A stretch of DNA of 64,000 nt from Ecdyonurus torrentis (taxonomy: Eukaryota > Arthropoda > Insecta > Ephemeroptera > Heptageniidae): assembly GCA_949318235.1 (NCBI GenBank), contig OX439127.1:39323787-39387786 (forward strand). The letters run 5' to 3'. The notes under the pieces were generated by a model that worked only from the letters and a program-made list of their open reading frames with translations, did not search any database and was not told the origin of the DNA. Each line of letters starts with the position of its first letter. Position 1 is the stretch's first letter. Positions 1 through 21,772 of the stretch are shown here, one piece after another. A program made the translations under genes and the position numbers.

Positions 1-3640
<3,640 letters not shown>

Positions 3641-3642
3641 AT

Positions 3643-3686
3643 TGTGTGTGTGTGTGTGTTGTGTGTGTGTGTGTGCGTGTGTGTTG

Positions 3687-3774
<88 letters not shown>
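3643..3774. repeat. (GT)n microsatellite with interruptions
   Basis: A GT array, interrupted in its first 50 bases by TTG and GC variants and then pure for about 80 bases. Confidence 0.95.
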
Positions 3775-3779
<5 letters not shown>

Positions 3780-4107
3780 TAATTGTATTTTTTGTTCCAT
3801 CGCTTTTATTTAAGAAGTTAAAAGGGACGAGATAAAAGTCAGTGTTCTATATTGACTTGAGTATACATGTCTATATATAATTGAGTGAATACTTTTTTTG
3901 AAAAACCTCACCCTCACTCAATACATTTAATTCCAATTATTATCCAAATCGACAAGCATTAAAAACTTTGTCTTTATATACCATCCTCAACATAATTTAT
4001 GTTTTTCCCCCTTGAAAATCAAAGATGTGTATATATATATACAAGTATATATATTTATATAGTTCCGTCCTCAGAAATAAAAGTTAATGGTATATTATTA
4101 AAGGTTT

Positions 4108-4265
<158 letters not shown>

Positions 4266-4867
4266 TTATGTATATATATTAATATATGGGCAGTTATAAA
4301 AAAATGTGATGAGTAATTCTTTAAAACATTAGTGTGCGAGAAAATTATATTAAAAAAAATCAAAAGAGGGAAAAAGTTATGGGAAAAAGGATTAAAAAAA
4401 ATGTCAAACTAAATAAAAACTGGGTGAAAAGGTGATAAAATAATCAAATGACTCCGAATGCTATGATTTTAGCATAAAACAAGCGTATATATAGCAAAAG
4501 TAATTAAAAAAATATTAAAACCCAAATATTATTTTTCATTATAAATTAAACTATCATATATTATGTATTTTCTGCACTAATTCACTATAATATATTTTAT
4601 AATATATTTATAACACTGACATAAAAAACATTAACAAAGCAATATATTTTAATTATATAAATATATACCATAAAGTCTTTGAGAAATCATAAATACCAAG
4701 GTTGTGCAACAATCAACTTTATATACATCATAACTTTTTTTTTTTTTTTGAAAAATAAACAATTGTTTTAAAATAAAAATCGGTCCATTTTAGTTATTTT
4801 TTTATGTACAGAAATGTAAAAAGTGAGAATTTGTCATTTTTCTAAATAAGAAAAAAAAAAAAAAAAA

Positions 4868-4869
<2 letters not shown>

Positions 4870-4942
<73 letters not shown>

Positions 4943-5216
4943 GAAAGGAAAGGAAAGGAAAGGAAAGGAAAGGAAAGGAAAGGAAAGGAAAGGAAAGGAA
5001 AGGAAAGGAAAGGAAAGGAAAGGAAAGGAAAGGAAAGGAAAGGAAAGGAAAGGAAAGGAAAGGAAAGGAAAGGAAAGGAAAGGAAAGGAAAGGAAAGGAA
5101 AGGAAAGGAAAGGAAAGGAAAGGAAAGGAAAGGAAAGGAAAGGAAAGGAAAGGAAAGGAAAGGAAAGGAAAGGAAAGGAAAGGAAAGGAAAGGAAAGGAA
5201 AGGAAAGGAAAGGAAA
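4870..5216. repeat. (GAAA)n then (GGAAA)n array
   Basis: About 18 GAAA units (4870-4940) pass directly into about 55 GGAAA units (4941-5216). The strand is pure purine throughout. The array lies inside the mariner relic, between its left inverted end and the transposase fragments, and probably expanded from an A-rich tract there. The Phe/Leu/Ser frames on the opposite strand are repeat artefacts. Confidence 0.95.
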
Positions 5217-5284
5217 GAAAAAGAAGCGGAAGAAGAATAAAAAAAACTTCAAAGAAGAAGAAGATGACCTCTACCTCGTGCCAC

Positions 5285-5535
5285 ACGTTGCGGAGAGTCT
5301 AATGAGGACGGACTGGATGGCGATGCTTCAGATCTTGGATGTCACTCACTGGTGACTCTTCTTTGACGTGTCTCCAGAAAAAAAAATCCAGGGGTGTCAG
5401 TTCGGGAGGCCGAGGAGTTCATATCGTCGGTCCATCACGACTAAGCCATCTTCCTATATGGAAACACCTTGAATTATAGCACGTCTAGTGCGGTGGCGCC
5501 TCGTCTTGCTTGAAGATGGAGCAATTGTGGAACTG
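5285..5535 (-). pseudogene. Mariner-type transposase fragment, minus copy
   Basis: Read on the minus strand, 5489-5515 encodes FKQDEAPPH, matching the FQQDGAPPH block around the second catalytic Asp of mariner transposases. Downstream come GPTI and PPELTPLDFF, the degraded form of the SPDLTPLDFFLWG block before the third acidic residue. In-frame stops and frame slips are present. This fragment is the inverted partner of 5545-5790, so the two could pair as a hairpin. It is a decayed gene, not a functional enzyme. Confidence 0.7.
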
Positions 5536-5544
5536 CATAATTTC

Positions 5545-5790
5545 GGTGATGGACCCATGGCATGGGCTTCTTGGTCTCCTGACCTGACACCCCTGGACTT
5601 TTTTCTCTGGGGACACGTTAAAGACATAGTCTTCAAGACACCAGTGCGTGACATCCAAGATCTGAAGCAGCGCATCACCATCGCCATCCAGTCCGTCACT
5701 CCGCAGACTCTCCGCAGCGTGCGGCGCGAGCTATATAGAGGTCCGTCTGGATGTTTGCCAGCATGTACCAATGTTTTTCACAAAAAATGC
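5545..5790 (+). pseudogene. Mariner-type transposase C-terminal fragment, plus copy
   Basis: The plus frame contains SWSPDLTPLDFFLWGHVKD, followed by a helical tail (VRDIQDLKQRI..., VRRELYRG). This is the C-terminal catalytic block of Tc1/mariner transposases of the type common in arthropods and other invertebrates. The frame runs into unrelated sequence after about 5790. N-terminal DNA-binding helices and the first catalytic Asp are absent. It is a relic and the better preserved arm of the internal inverted repeat. Confidence 0.8.
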
Positions 5791-6081
5791 CTAAAAGTTG
5801 TGGTATATAGCATCCAGTCAACACTCCTATACGAGTCATTTTCTTCTGCTTTGAAGGTTTCTTGTCCTTTTTTTTCTTTAGTATCTTATATATTTACAAA
5901 AATGTCAAATTCTCACTTTTTACATTTCTTCACTAAAAACTTAAAAGACAACTATAATTGACTGATTTTAATTTTGATTATTTAAAAAAAAAATGTTAGG
6001 TTTTTATTTGATGTAAAAAGTTTGATTTTTGTACAACCTTGGTATTTTTATACACGTTTAGATTTCTCAAAGACTTTATGG

Positions 6082-7457
6082 ATATCTTGTATAATTATAT
6101 AATAATATAATGTTACATAATAAAATGAGTAATACATTATGTTATTACTGTAAGTACATATTAGTAACTATATTTTAATATAGTACGTATGAGGTAATCC
6201 GTTCATTTTCATATATATTTCAACGTTTTGGCAACACACCACTTAAGAAGTGTTTGTCGTTAATATATTTAATTACTAAATTAAAGTCCAACTTCCCAGG
6301 AGTGGCGTTTATTGCTACCATATGCACACCCCCGATGTCAGGCAGGTTTGCTCTTGGTTGTGGATGTGGCTGCCTTGAAGTTTTTGAATATGTGTGGTCT
6401 ACTAAATGAGCAGGCATACTGATCCTGATAGAACGCGCTGAACTGTGTCGGTTCATTTTTGTGGAGTTGAATCTTGGTGATCAATTCAAATTGCTTTAGA
6501 CGATAGAGGTTGTTTTCTATGCATTGTTTTCAAAAATACTGCAAAAAAAAAAAAAAAAAAAGGACATGTATTAATGTGTGTGTATATGTATAATATTTTA
6601 TTAGTTTAATATTTACTATAAATTATACAAACTTGCACTTTTTGCTCCATAGCATAAGCAAGAAACAATGATTACATAAGATCAACTCTAAGTAATTTTG
6701 GTTAAGAATTGAAAAAATTTCATCAGAATGAAAGCACATTGCATTCGTATTATAAAATAATAAAATCGGGCATTCGATTTAACATTTAGCTGAATAAACT
6801 GCGGAACAATAATAAATATAGGGCAAAAAATAAAAAGAGAGAGAGAGAAAAAAAAATAAATGAACAGCCATGATAGTTTGAGCATATTGTATAGGCCTAT
6901 TTATAACCCTATATGCCTGGAAAGAACATATTTCGAAGGAGGAGACGAAACAGAATAGAAAAATGCACAGAAAATAGACATTTTTTATGTGCTCATATTT
7001 TGTAAAACACATACATTATAGAGAATAAATATTACGATATAAATAAATTAAATAATTCATTTATTTTAAGTATTATATTCCTTCCTCACCGATTTACTGT
7101 TTCAGGAACAGATTGATCCAAAATAAATCCTCCTTAAATCCTACCTGCGATTGTATATTTGATTAACGCATAGTTTTTTTTATTGTTTTTTTTTTTAAAT
7201 ATTAATAATAAATTGAGTGTAATAAAAGACCAAATATTTAAAATTTTGTACATTCGTCTAAATATATACGCAGTCGAATACAAAATTTCCTTATTTCCAA
7301 TCTCCTTGCAATCAATTATGCATGCATTCAAATCTGACCACTTTTCTTCCATAATATAATATAAGGATAGGCCGATAGGCCTTTATTTGTGCGCATGCAC
7401 ATATAAATTATGCTCCTTATAATTATGTTTATAACAGAAGTATAATGTCCTCATCAA

Positions 7458-7460
<3 letters not shown>
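6082..7460. other. Gene-free stretch with one weak ORF
   Basis: Mostly AT-rich DNA. A minus-strand frame at 6456-6220 (78 codons, MNRHSSARSIRISMPAHLVD...) is less biased than its surroundings. I recognise no domain in it, and it sits next to a transposon relic. I do not call it a gene. A poly-A run lies at 6542-6560. Confidence 0.4.

Positions 7461-7512
<52 letters not shown>
7461..7512. repeat. (CT)n microsatellite
   Basis: A pure CT array of about 26 units. Confidence 0.95.
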
Positions 7513-7513
<1 letters not shown>

Positions 7514-7644
7514 CAAAATTACATGCGTCTATATAACGTTCTAATATTTATATATTTAATTAACAAATTAATCTCTTTTAGAAAACTTGAGTCTTTGAGC
7601 TCAAAATCTAATAATAATAAATAAAAATAAAATGAATAATAATA

Positions 7645-8050
7645 TAGGGCATACGGCCCCGAATTGTGCGATAGCGTACGGTTCCAGGGCCCGGGGTCGT
7701 GTCCATCCCCGCCAAAAAGAGGGCCTGGGTGTGAGGGTGGGCCTCGTCCTCTGAACGCGAGACGGCCGGGGTATGGGCTTGGGTGGCCAAGAACTACCCC
7801 GCCCTTAAGTGTCTTGGTAACTATGAGCATCTAGTTCCAATGAGCTCACGGAAAATTGTCCCACTGCGCCCAGGAGAGGACATCACCCCGATGGAGGTCA
7901 GGGCCTAGTTCCCAAATAGCCATCAACGCGCCTTCTAGCAAAATAGTCACATCAGTGTTTTATACGTATACATATATGTGACAGGGTGCGTGCATTTTGG
8001 CTTCAGTATGAGTCCGGTGCGCACAATGGCCCCCCACATCATCGAGCGTG
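7645..8050. other. GC-richer unclassified block
   Basis: About 400 bases are clearly richer in GC than the surrounding DNA, for example cagggcccggggtcgtgtcc and ctgcgcccaggagaggacat. Neither strand holds a convincing coding frame. I could not find inverted ends or a tRNA-like promoter. It may be a piece of an unrecognised transposon, or a decayed exon or rDNA-spacer-like fragment. Its origin is unknown. Confidence 0.45.
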
Positions 8051-8252
8051 GAAATATAATATCAAATAATAATAATATTTAATAATAAAATTTACTTGAA
8101 TAGTGATTCAATTTGTTACTTCAATGGTGTCGTATACTATATTACAGTATGTTTTTATAATAAATTAAACTTGTGTTGGAAACTTTCACTTATTAACTTA
8201 TCAACCCAAACTATAGGAATTATTTTACTGGGTGGTATATATGTAAACCTAA

Positions 8253-8254
<2 letters not shown>

Positions 8255-8335
<81 letters not shown>
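8255..8335. repeat. (TA)n microsatellite
   Basis: About 40 TA units. Confidence 0.95.
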
Positions 8336-8640
8336 TATACAATTTGTTTACGGCCTCTGTTAAAAAAGTATACCATTGCACTAAATTAGTCAAAATAGCG
8401 TCAGTCTCAAATGATTCTCTTGCTAAGTCCAATTAATGCAATTGTAAAGCTATACTGCCACTTGCACAATTAAAACTTAATTGCACCACATAATAATAAT
8501 AAAATAATATAAAATAATATGTGGAAAAAAATTACAAATAAACAAATGTATTACACATAATACTAAAGCATGTAGGGGAAAAAAAAAAAGGGAGACGAAC
8601 CAGGGCAATTAAATATACATGCATGGAGTGATATGCAGTG

Positions 8641-8770
8641 AAAAGAATTATATAGAGTTAATGATCTATACTTTTTTAATATATTATGCTATATAGGTGA
8701 AAATCGACTCTTCTGTTATTATTATTATGATTTTTAAAATAAATTCCACAAAAATTATTTGGTTGTTTTG
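8641..8770. repeat. Two-module dispersed repeat
   Basis: Module A (8641-8695, aaaagaattatatagagtta...) recurs almost unchanged at 11919-11973. Module B (8696-8770, ggtgaaaatcgactcttctg...) recurs at 10050-10128. The two are adjacent here but separate elsewhere. They look like pieces of an unrecognised transposon family. Confidence 0.7.
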
Positions 8771-8824
8771 CTCCATGTATATACACTATGACTACTAAAA
8801 AAAAAAAAAAAAAAAAAAAAAAAT

Positions 8825-9050
8825 ACTGACAAGGGCGGGTATCCTAATGTGACACGAGATGGAAGCTGCCACTTGGAGGGGTGAATGAACTCCCGACCAA
8901 AAGTTATAATAATAATAATAATAATAACTGCCGTAAAAGTGCGTATGGGGGCGTAATATTTTATAGGGTAACTTTTGGTCGGGAGTTCATTCACCCCTCC
9001 AAGTGGCAGCTTCCATCTCGTGTCACATTAGGATACCCGCCCTTGTGAGT
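8825..9050. mobile_element. Near-perfect palindromic MITE, 82-bp arms
   Basis: The left arm 8825-8906 (actgacaagggcgggtatcc...) and right arm 8969-9050 are reverse complements with one mismatch in 82 by eye. They flank a 62-base loop rich in ATA repeats. TA dinucleotides at both outer borders (8824-8825 and 9050-9051) fit insertion at a TA target, the habit of Tc1/mariner MITEs. No transposase is encoded. The high arm identity suggests recent insertion or arm correction. Confidence 0.8.
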
Positions 9051-9597
9051 AGTGAGTGCATCAGTGCATGTATTGATAGTACTGCATGATTATTATATAT
9101 AGAAAGCCAATTATTGCCAGTAAAAGGATGAGAAACGGGAAAATTTATAAATCTGCGTCAGAAAGGATATTTAATATACTTTTTTTTATATAATCATGAA
9201 ATATGCTCTTATACTTCCGAAATATAAGGAGATATATATATATTTTTTTTTTTCGTCACATTTTTACATTTATATGAAACTTGATTGTAATTTCACTGCT
9301 TCATGCAGACACATGCTCATTGGGTGCTTCATTTCCCCGCATGCAACACGATTAATATGGTCAATGTTGCGACGCTGCATGAGAAACTATAAACGTCAAA
9401 GATATGCGCATTGTACATTTAATAAAATGCTTTCTTATTCTATAACGCATGCATGGTTTTATAAATATTTAAGCTCTATTGTATATTGTTTGTTTTTTAA
9501 TCCATATTCTATAAATTCTGGCATACACTTTTATTAATGTTTTAGTAATTGATTTGAGGCTTTTGGAATATAATTATACATACCTATAATATAAATG

Positions 9598-10327
<730 letters not shown>

Positions 10328-10647
10328 TATTTTTTTTTTTTTTTTTTTTTTTTAATAATAATGTCATCGTTACACCAGCTATTGCCAATCACAATCACAT
10401 AGCAGGTATGGCGTAAAAAAAAATGCCTTTATTTTCTTCCCCCCCCCCCCCCCTCCCACGCAAAACATGTTTAAATAAAAATAGGGTAAATATAGAATTC
10501 AATGCGATCCTTTTATTTCATGCATATAAAGTTCATTATGCTCTATCATATAATGTCAACTTTTTCTTATATATACATAAATTAATAGATGCAAAACAGA
10601 GCACCAATTAATGCTGTCTCGTTCTCACAGTTGTCGTCGTCGTCGTC

Positions 10648-10762
<115 letters not shown>

Positions 10763-11229
10763 TCTCTATCTCTCAATGATGTAATTATTAGTCTCAGCTG
10801 TATTACAAACTGCTAACACTTATAACTTCTCAACAGTAAAGTAGTATATAATTTATTTTTTATTATTTTTTTTTTTACTGTATGAAGTGTTGATATGTTT
10901 AATACACAAATTAGTATCCTTTCATCTTCATAGAGCAAAGGAGATATCAGTGTGTGTGGTGTGAGGTGTTAAATGCTTGTATGAAGCATAGCCAAAAGCC
11001 GTACATTTGTGTTAAAAAGTGTTCAAACAGTTCTTTTTATTAATTCTCCTTATAATTATCATATAATTTGGTTTTTATAGCATATAGTATATCTGCATCA
11101 AATTATTTATATTTTATTGGTCTTGGAACGTATTTGTAATATTTCTACCTTGCTTATAAGTTGTAAACAACTAAAAAACAAATCCAATAATCTTAATATT
11201 TGATATTGACTCATATTTTCATAACCATT

Positions 11230-17336
<6,107 letters not shown>

Positions 17337-17404
17337 ATTAATCCATCGTGCACATGAGAAGTAATAAGCACACACACACACACACATTATAACATTAACA
17401 TTCA

Positions 17405-17410
17405 AATAAA
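17405..17410 (+). promoter_or_regulatory. Candidate poly(A) signal, glutamine-rich gene
   Basis: AATAAA about 70 bases after the TAA stop at 17334-17336. In this AT-rich DNA the hexamer occurs often by chance, so position is the main support. Confidence 0.4.
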
Positions 17411-18324
17411 TCTTCAACTAACGACTATACCACCAACGTGGGTGATGCGAAAAAAAATATCATATATTATATCTTTTCACTCTCAAGAGAAGAAGCGTGG
17501 GAAAATGTCTCTTATTAGATTGCGTATATTAATTAATTTTATATTAAAGGAAATATTTATTTTTATTTTATTTTTGAATTATTTAAATATTATAATTCTC
17601 ACAAATATTAAATGCTATAAAATATAAAATGCTTTTGAATTTTTTATACATGTTCATCTTTTTGGTTTATAAAGAAAAACAATTTTTTACATAAAAATTA
17701 AAAGGATTCACACACACACACATGCACACACACACCCACCCACACACACACACCCACACACACATATATATTATAAATAAATAAATATATGCATAATATT
17801 ATATAATATAATAATATATGTTTGTGTGTATACATAGGAGTTAATTTTACAGTATGATAATCGTTTGTTTGTTTGTTTTCAATATAATTGATAATAACAG
17901 TTATATTTTTATTATTTGTTATTAATTTTTTATTACTATTTAGTAAATTATTATAACTTCTTTTTTAACTAAATATACACAAGGATAATATTAAAATTAT
18001 ATTATATTATTTATATATCAGTAAGTAAAAAAAATAATAATAAATTTAAAAAAATAAAAAAAATATAGCATTTCATTCAGTTAAACCTTAAAGTTATATT
18101 TGATATTTGAGTAATAACTTTTGTGGAGGGGTGGGTTGGTTGCAACTTGCAACGGCAGACTTATTTGGCATTGTTATGATCGAAAGAAGTGGAGGTGGAG
18201 AAGTTAAGTGAGGGGAGAGTTGTGAGCAAATGCACTTTAGTGCGGGCGTAACAGGGGCGTAAGGAGCCAACATCAGCTGAGTGACACGCGAACTCTTGTT
18301 CTCTCTGAAGCTGCCGGAAGAGTT

Positions 18325-18783
18325 ATGGCAAGCGATAATACTGAGACTTACATTAATTTGCGAGAAATATGTAACGTTCAATACACTGGTAGAATTCCTA
18401 ACGTGGAGTGCCCTCCTGTTACTGCACTCACCACCGTTGATACAACTTTCTCAACCAACCCTGACAGTGATAAAATGTTTGAAACCTCGTCATACAATTC
18501 TTCACAGCAAGTTGCAACTTCATTTTCCAAAGGAAAATGCACAGTTAAGACAGTGCAGAAACTTCCTCAGCTTGTAAGTACTGACGACGTTACCACAATG
18601 TCTTCAGTAGCCCAGAACAACAATCCTGGACTAACTAATGATGTTGAGAGGCAGCGCCAACCAACGTCTACACGTTCGCGAAATCACAACATCCAGATTG
18701 TTGCATTTGGCTCAGTTTTGGTATTACTGGGAGGGGTCATCACCTTCTGCTGCTACTTGCTGTCTTCTTTATTGTATCGCTGA
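18325..18783 (+). CDS. Small tail-anchored membrane protein, 152 aa
   Basis: A single coding exon with a good start context (agttATGg). Residues 1-122 are hydrophilic and rich in Ser, Thr, Asn and Gln. A basic patch (RQRQPTSTRSR) precedes a hydrophobic segment at about 124-147 (IVAFGSVLVLLGGVITFCCY), and the protein ends LLYR. This is tail-anchor topology: N-terminus in the cytosol and inserted after translation. No signal peptide and no recognised domain. A donor (ATTAG/GTATGT) sits only 17 bases after the stop, and acceptor-bounded exons follow at 19269-19319 and 20358, so the 3' UTR appears to be spliced. A perfect internal donor at 18574 (CTT/GTAAGT) could skip the anchor. The neighbour genes also encode small single-span proteins. 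Confidence 0.75.
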   Translation: MASDNTETYINLREICNVQYTGRIPNVECPPVTALTTVDTTFSTNPDSDKMFETSSYNSSQQVATSFSKGKCTVKTVQKLPQLVSTDDVTTMSSVAQNNNPGLTNDVERQRQPTSTRSRNHNIQIVAFGSVLVLLGGVITFCCYLLSSLLYR

Positions 18784-19268
18784 TTTGTCAAACAAATTAG
18801 GTATGTATTACGTGTTTTCATTATGCATATGGCATTTATTTGCTATAACGTTTTTATTAATACAACATAATAATTTATTCTTATTTTTAACGATAAAAAA
18901 AATGTATTGTCAAGTTCAAACAAGCAAGTTAAAATCAATGTAATGTTTAATTTTTAACAGTAATTACTTTATACGCATAACAATTTCTAAGTCACATAAA
19001 AATCAGTACAAATCTCAAGGAGTTCAAGGACACATAAAAATGGAATCTTTTACGCTTGATTAATAGTATGCACACGATTATAATACCTACACATATAGGA
19101 TATATCGATATACATATTATATTATATGACTTTGACTGTTATGTCTGTAAAAATTTTCTTGCTCAATAAATCTATGTTATTATGATTATTATAATAAGAT
19201 ATAATTATTTTTATTATGCTAATTAGCAGATATACATATTAATTATTGAAAATTTATTTTTGTTTCAG

Positions 19269-19319
19269 ATGAATCATTGCAAGTGTATGCATGCTATAGT
19301 AATCCTTCTAAACAGCTTG
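19269..19319 (+). other. Candidate downstream exon of the 18325 gene
   Basis: A 51-base segment between a tgtttcag acceptor and a cttg/gtaagc donor. After the normal stop it is 3' UTR. If the internal donor at 18574 is used, it continues the frame (17 codons, MNHCKCMHAIVILLNSL) without a stop. The intron after it holds a short GA array (19433-19462) and a poly-T run (19539-19566). Confidence 0.5.
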
Positions 19320-19428
19320 GTAAGCATACATTTTATTTATGCTTATTTTTAGTACAAATTCATGAGTAGAAGCAAAAACAATTAAACTAAACTAAGAAAA
19401 AAAAAGCATGAAAAGAAAGAAAGAAAAG

Positions 19429-19464
<36 letters not shown>

Positions 19465-19535
19465 GAAACACTAATATTTTTTTCAACACATGCTCGTTCT
19501 CTCTTTAAATTTATACCAAGCATGCTATGGTATTG

Positions 19536-19567
<32 letters not shown>

Positions 19568-20357
19568 TTTGTTTGTTTGCTTGAAGAGTTTTTATTTTAA
19601 AACATTGTATTATTGGTATTGCAGTATGAGTACTGTGTACATTTTATTTTTATTTTGCATTCTAAAATATTAAAGTTGCTTTGCTTTGCTCTTATTTTTA
19701 TTATTATTATTTTTAATGTCATTTTTCAAAATTAATTATTATCATTTTTTTTTTCATCAAAGGTGCAAAAAAATAAAAAAAGTGGAAAAATATAATATTT
19801 CAAAGTTTATGTATATATATAATATATATTTATTATATATATTTATATATACATATATATTATATTATATTATTTATTATTATATTATAATATAAAAATA
19901 AAATTACGTTATATATAAAAAAAAGCATTTTCACACGATGCAATTATTATAATGTGTAATCCATCTGATATAACATATAATGCAACATATACTTTTTAAT
20001 GGCAAATGAATTAATTTTATTTTTAATGGAGCTTACAGGCATAAAAAAAATCATTTTACACTAGTGTAGCGTGAGAACAAGTCTTAAGATACACTAAACT
20101 TGCTGCTTTGGATCATTGGGAACGGGGTGCCTTTTTTAAAGTTATTTAAATTGTTAGATAGACTGTTAAGTTTCAGTTAAAAAAAAAAAAAAAAAAAAAA
20201 AAGGTAAAGCATAGCGAATACATAAAAATTAAATTGACGTTGTAATAATCGTAAACTGCAACTACTATATTTTTCTAGGTTTTTATATTTACTTTTAATT
20301 TATTTCAATTTTATTACTATAGCTTTTCTTAATTGTTGTCTTGTATTGTGTTTTCAG

Positions 20358-20575
20358 ATTTCACTTCACTTTAAAGAGCCAGCGATTGTCTCTGCATAGC
20401 TTCCAAACGCCTTTTCCTATATCCCCATATGAATCTAAATTAAATTTGTGTAATTTGGAATAATCGTATTGCAATTTTAGTTTTGGCTATATTGTAATTA
20501 AGAGTCCAAACATTCTCGGAAATTTAAAAAAAAATATCAGTTTGATTTAATAAATTTGTCTGTAAACAATATAAT
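20358..20575 (+). other. Candidate terminal exon of the 18325 gene
   Basis: Begins after gtgttttcag, contains AATAAA at 20549-20554, and its approximate end is placed just downstream of that signal. In the alternative frame it adds 13 residues (ISLHFKEPAIVSA) and a TAG at 20397-20399. Confidence 0.5.
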
Positions 20576-21164
20576 GAAAAAAAGAATCAGTTGTTAATTA
20601 GGTCACGTGATCAATTTAGAGCTTTTTATAAATTATTGATCATATTTGTCACTTTTTTAAATAATTAATATTACAAAACCAATTAAAATGAAATTATAAT
20701 TTAGTATTTTGTTAGTATAAAAATCAATCAAATTTTAATATTTTTTTCCCCAACATAAAAATAGGCTCCCAATTACTGCTTTGTAAAATGTTGCATTAAA
20801 GAGCTCAATTTATAACTTTTTTTCTACAAATTTTTCTAACGCAATGTAATGGATTTTTTTATTAAAATTTGTTTTGACAACTCTCTCTATACAAATGTCA
20901 TACTGTATAACATTCTAGTTATAATATTAAAAAAAATTACTTTGTTTGAAAATAAAAAAAAAAAACAAAAAAAAAAAAACGTCATGTAGCCTAATAAATA
21001 GTAACTATGGTTATGGTTATATTCATAACCAGAACAATCAGCTATATTTATTGATATAAAATAAAATAAAAAACAAGGCAAGAATAAAGTGCCCAATTAA
21101 GAATTTGCACAAATGCTGACATTATTTTCATCTAAATTTTATAATCATTAAAAAAGGTAAAATT

Positions 21165-21443
21165 ATTAAAAAAGGTAAAAATCTATACTGAATCAACTTT
21201 TAATTATTGCTAGTTAATTCTGGATTTACCTTTAGACGTGGAGGAACTTTTTTTTTTTTTTTTTTTTTTTTTTGCCTATAACCGATGGACAAATTGATTT
21301 GAAAATTAGTTCACATTACACACGCATGCTATTGAATATTATTAAATAAACTGAATGACGGCAATACAAAATTATGCTGAAATTTTTAAAAAAAGCTACC
21401 GAGTAAAAAAAAAAAAAAATGTCAACGTCTGAGGTTAATTCTG
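21165..21443. repeat. Dispersed repeat, copy 1 (about 280 bp)
   Basis: From aaaaaaggtaaaaatctata to aacgtctgaggttaattctg. A near-identical copy lies at 30642-30916 in the same orientation. Apart from homopolymer length, few differences are visible. It includes tttagacgtggagg and ttcacattacacacgcatgc blocks. I do not recognise the family. Confidence 0.85.
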
Positions 21444-21686
21444 GTGTCTAAAATTTTTGCTTAGAAAAAAATAAGGATAAATATAAAAATGGGTGGTTGA
21501 ATGGCATGATTTTGTTTAAAATATTCAGAAACAGCTCAATTTATAATATTAAAAGGGTATATTATTTTTTCTCTTTTTTAAATTGACTCTTTTGTCTTTT
21601 CTTCTAAAATGACAACTGCCCAAATTTTGCTTTAGAACTGCTTTCAGAACTGACTAACCACTGCATATATAATAATATACTATCCG

Positions 21687-21768
<82 letters not shown>
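21687..21768. repeat. (TA)n microsatellite
   Basis: About 40 TA units. Confidence 0.95.

Positions 21769-21772
<4 letters not shown>

Larger units (their letters stand above)
4668..6081. mobile_element. Palindromic Tc1/mariner relic with long inverted ends
   Basis: The two ends are inverted copies: ccataaagtctttgagaaat at the left reappears inverted as ctcaaagactttatgg at the right. Similarity continues through caaggttgt and gtaaaaagtgagaattt blocks, giving inverted ends of roughly 170 bases. The length of about 1.4 kb suits the Tc1/mariner family. The interior does not hold one intact transposase. It carries two opposed fragments of the transposase C-terminal half and a large GAAA/GGAAA array. 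No intact transposase frame remains, so the element cannot be autonomous. The exact target duplication is unclear because the flanks are TA-rich. Confidence 0.75.

Noticed and set aside
4834..5286. Phe/Leu/Ser-rich minus-strand ORFs
   Set aside because: Translation of the GGAAA array inside a transposon relic.
6220..6456. 78-codon minus-strand ORF
   Set aside because: No domain, no splice partner and adjacent to a mariner relic; chance or decayed mobile DNA is as likely.
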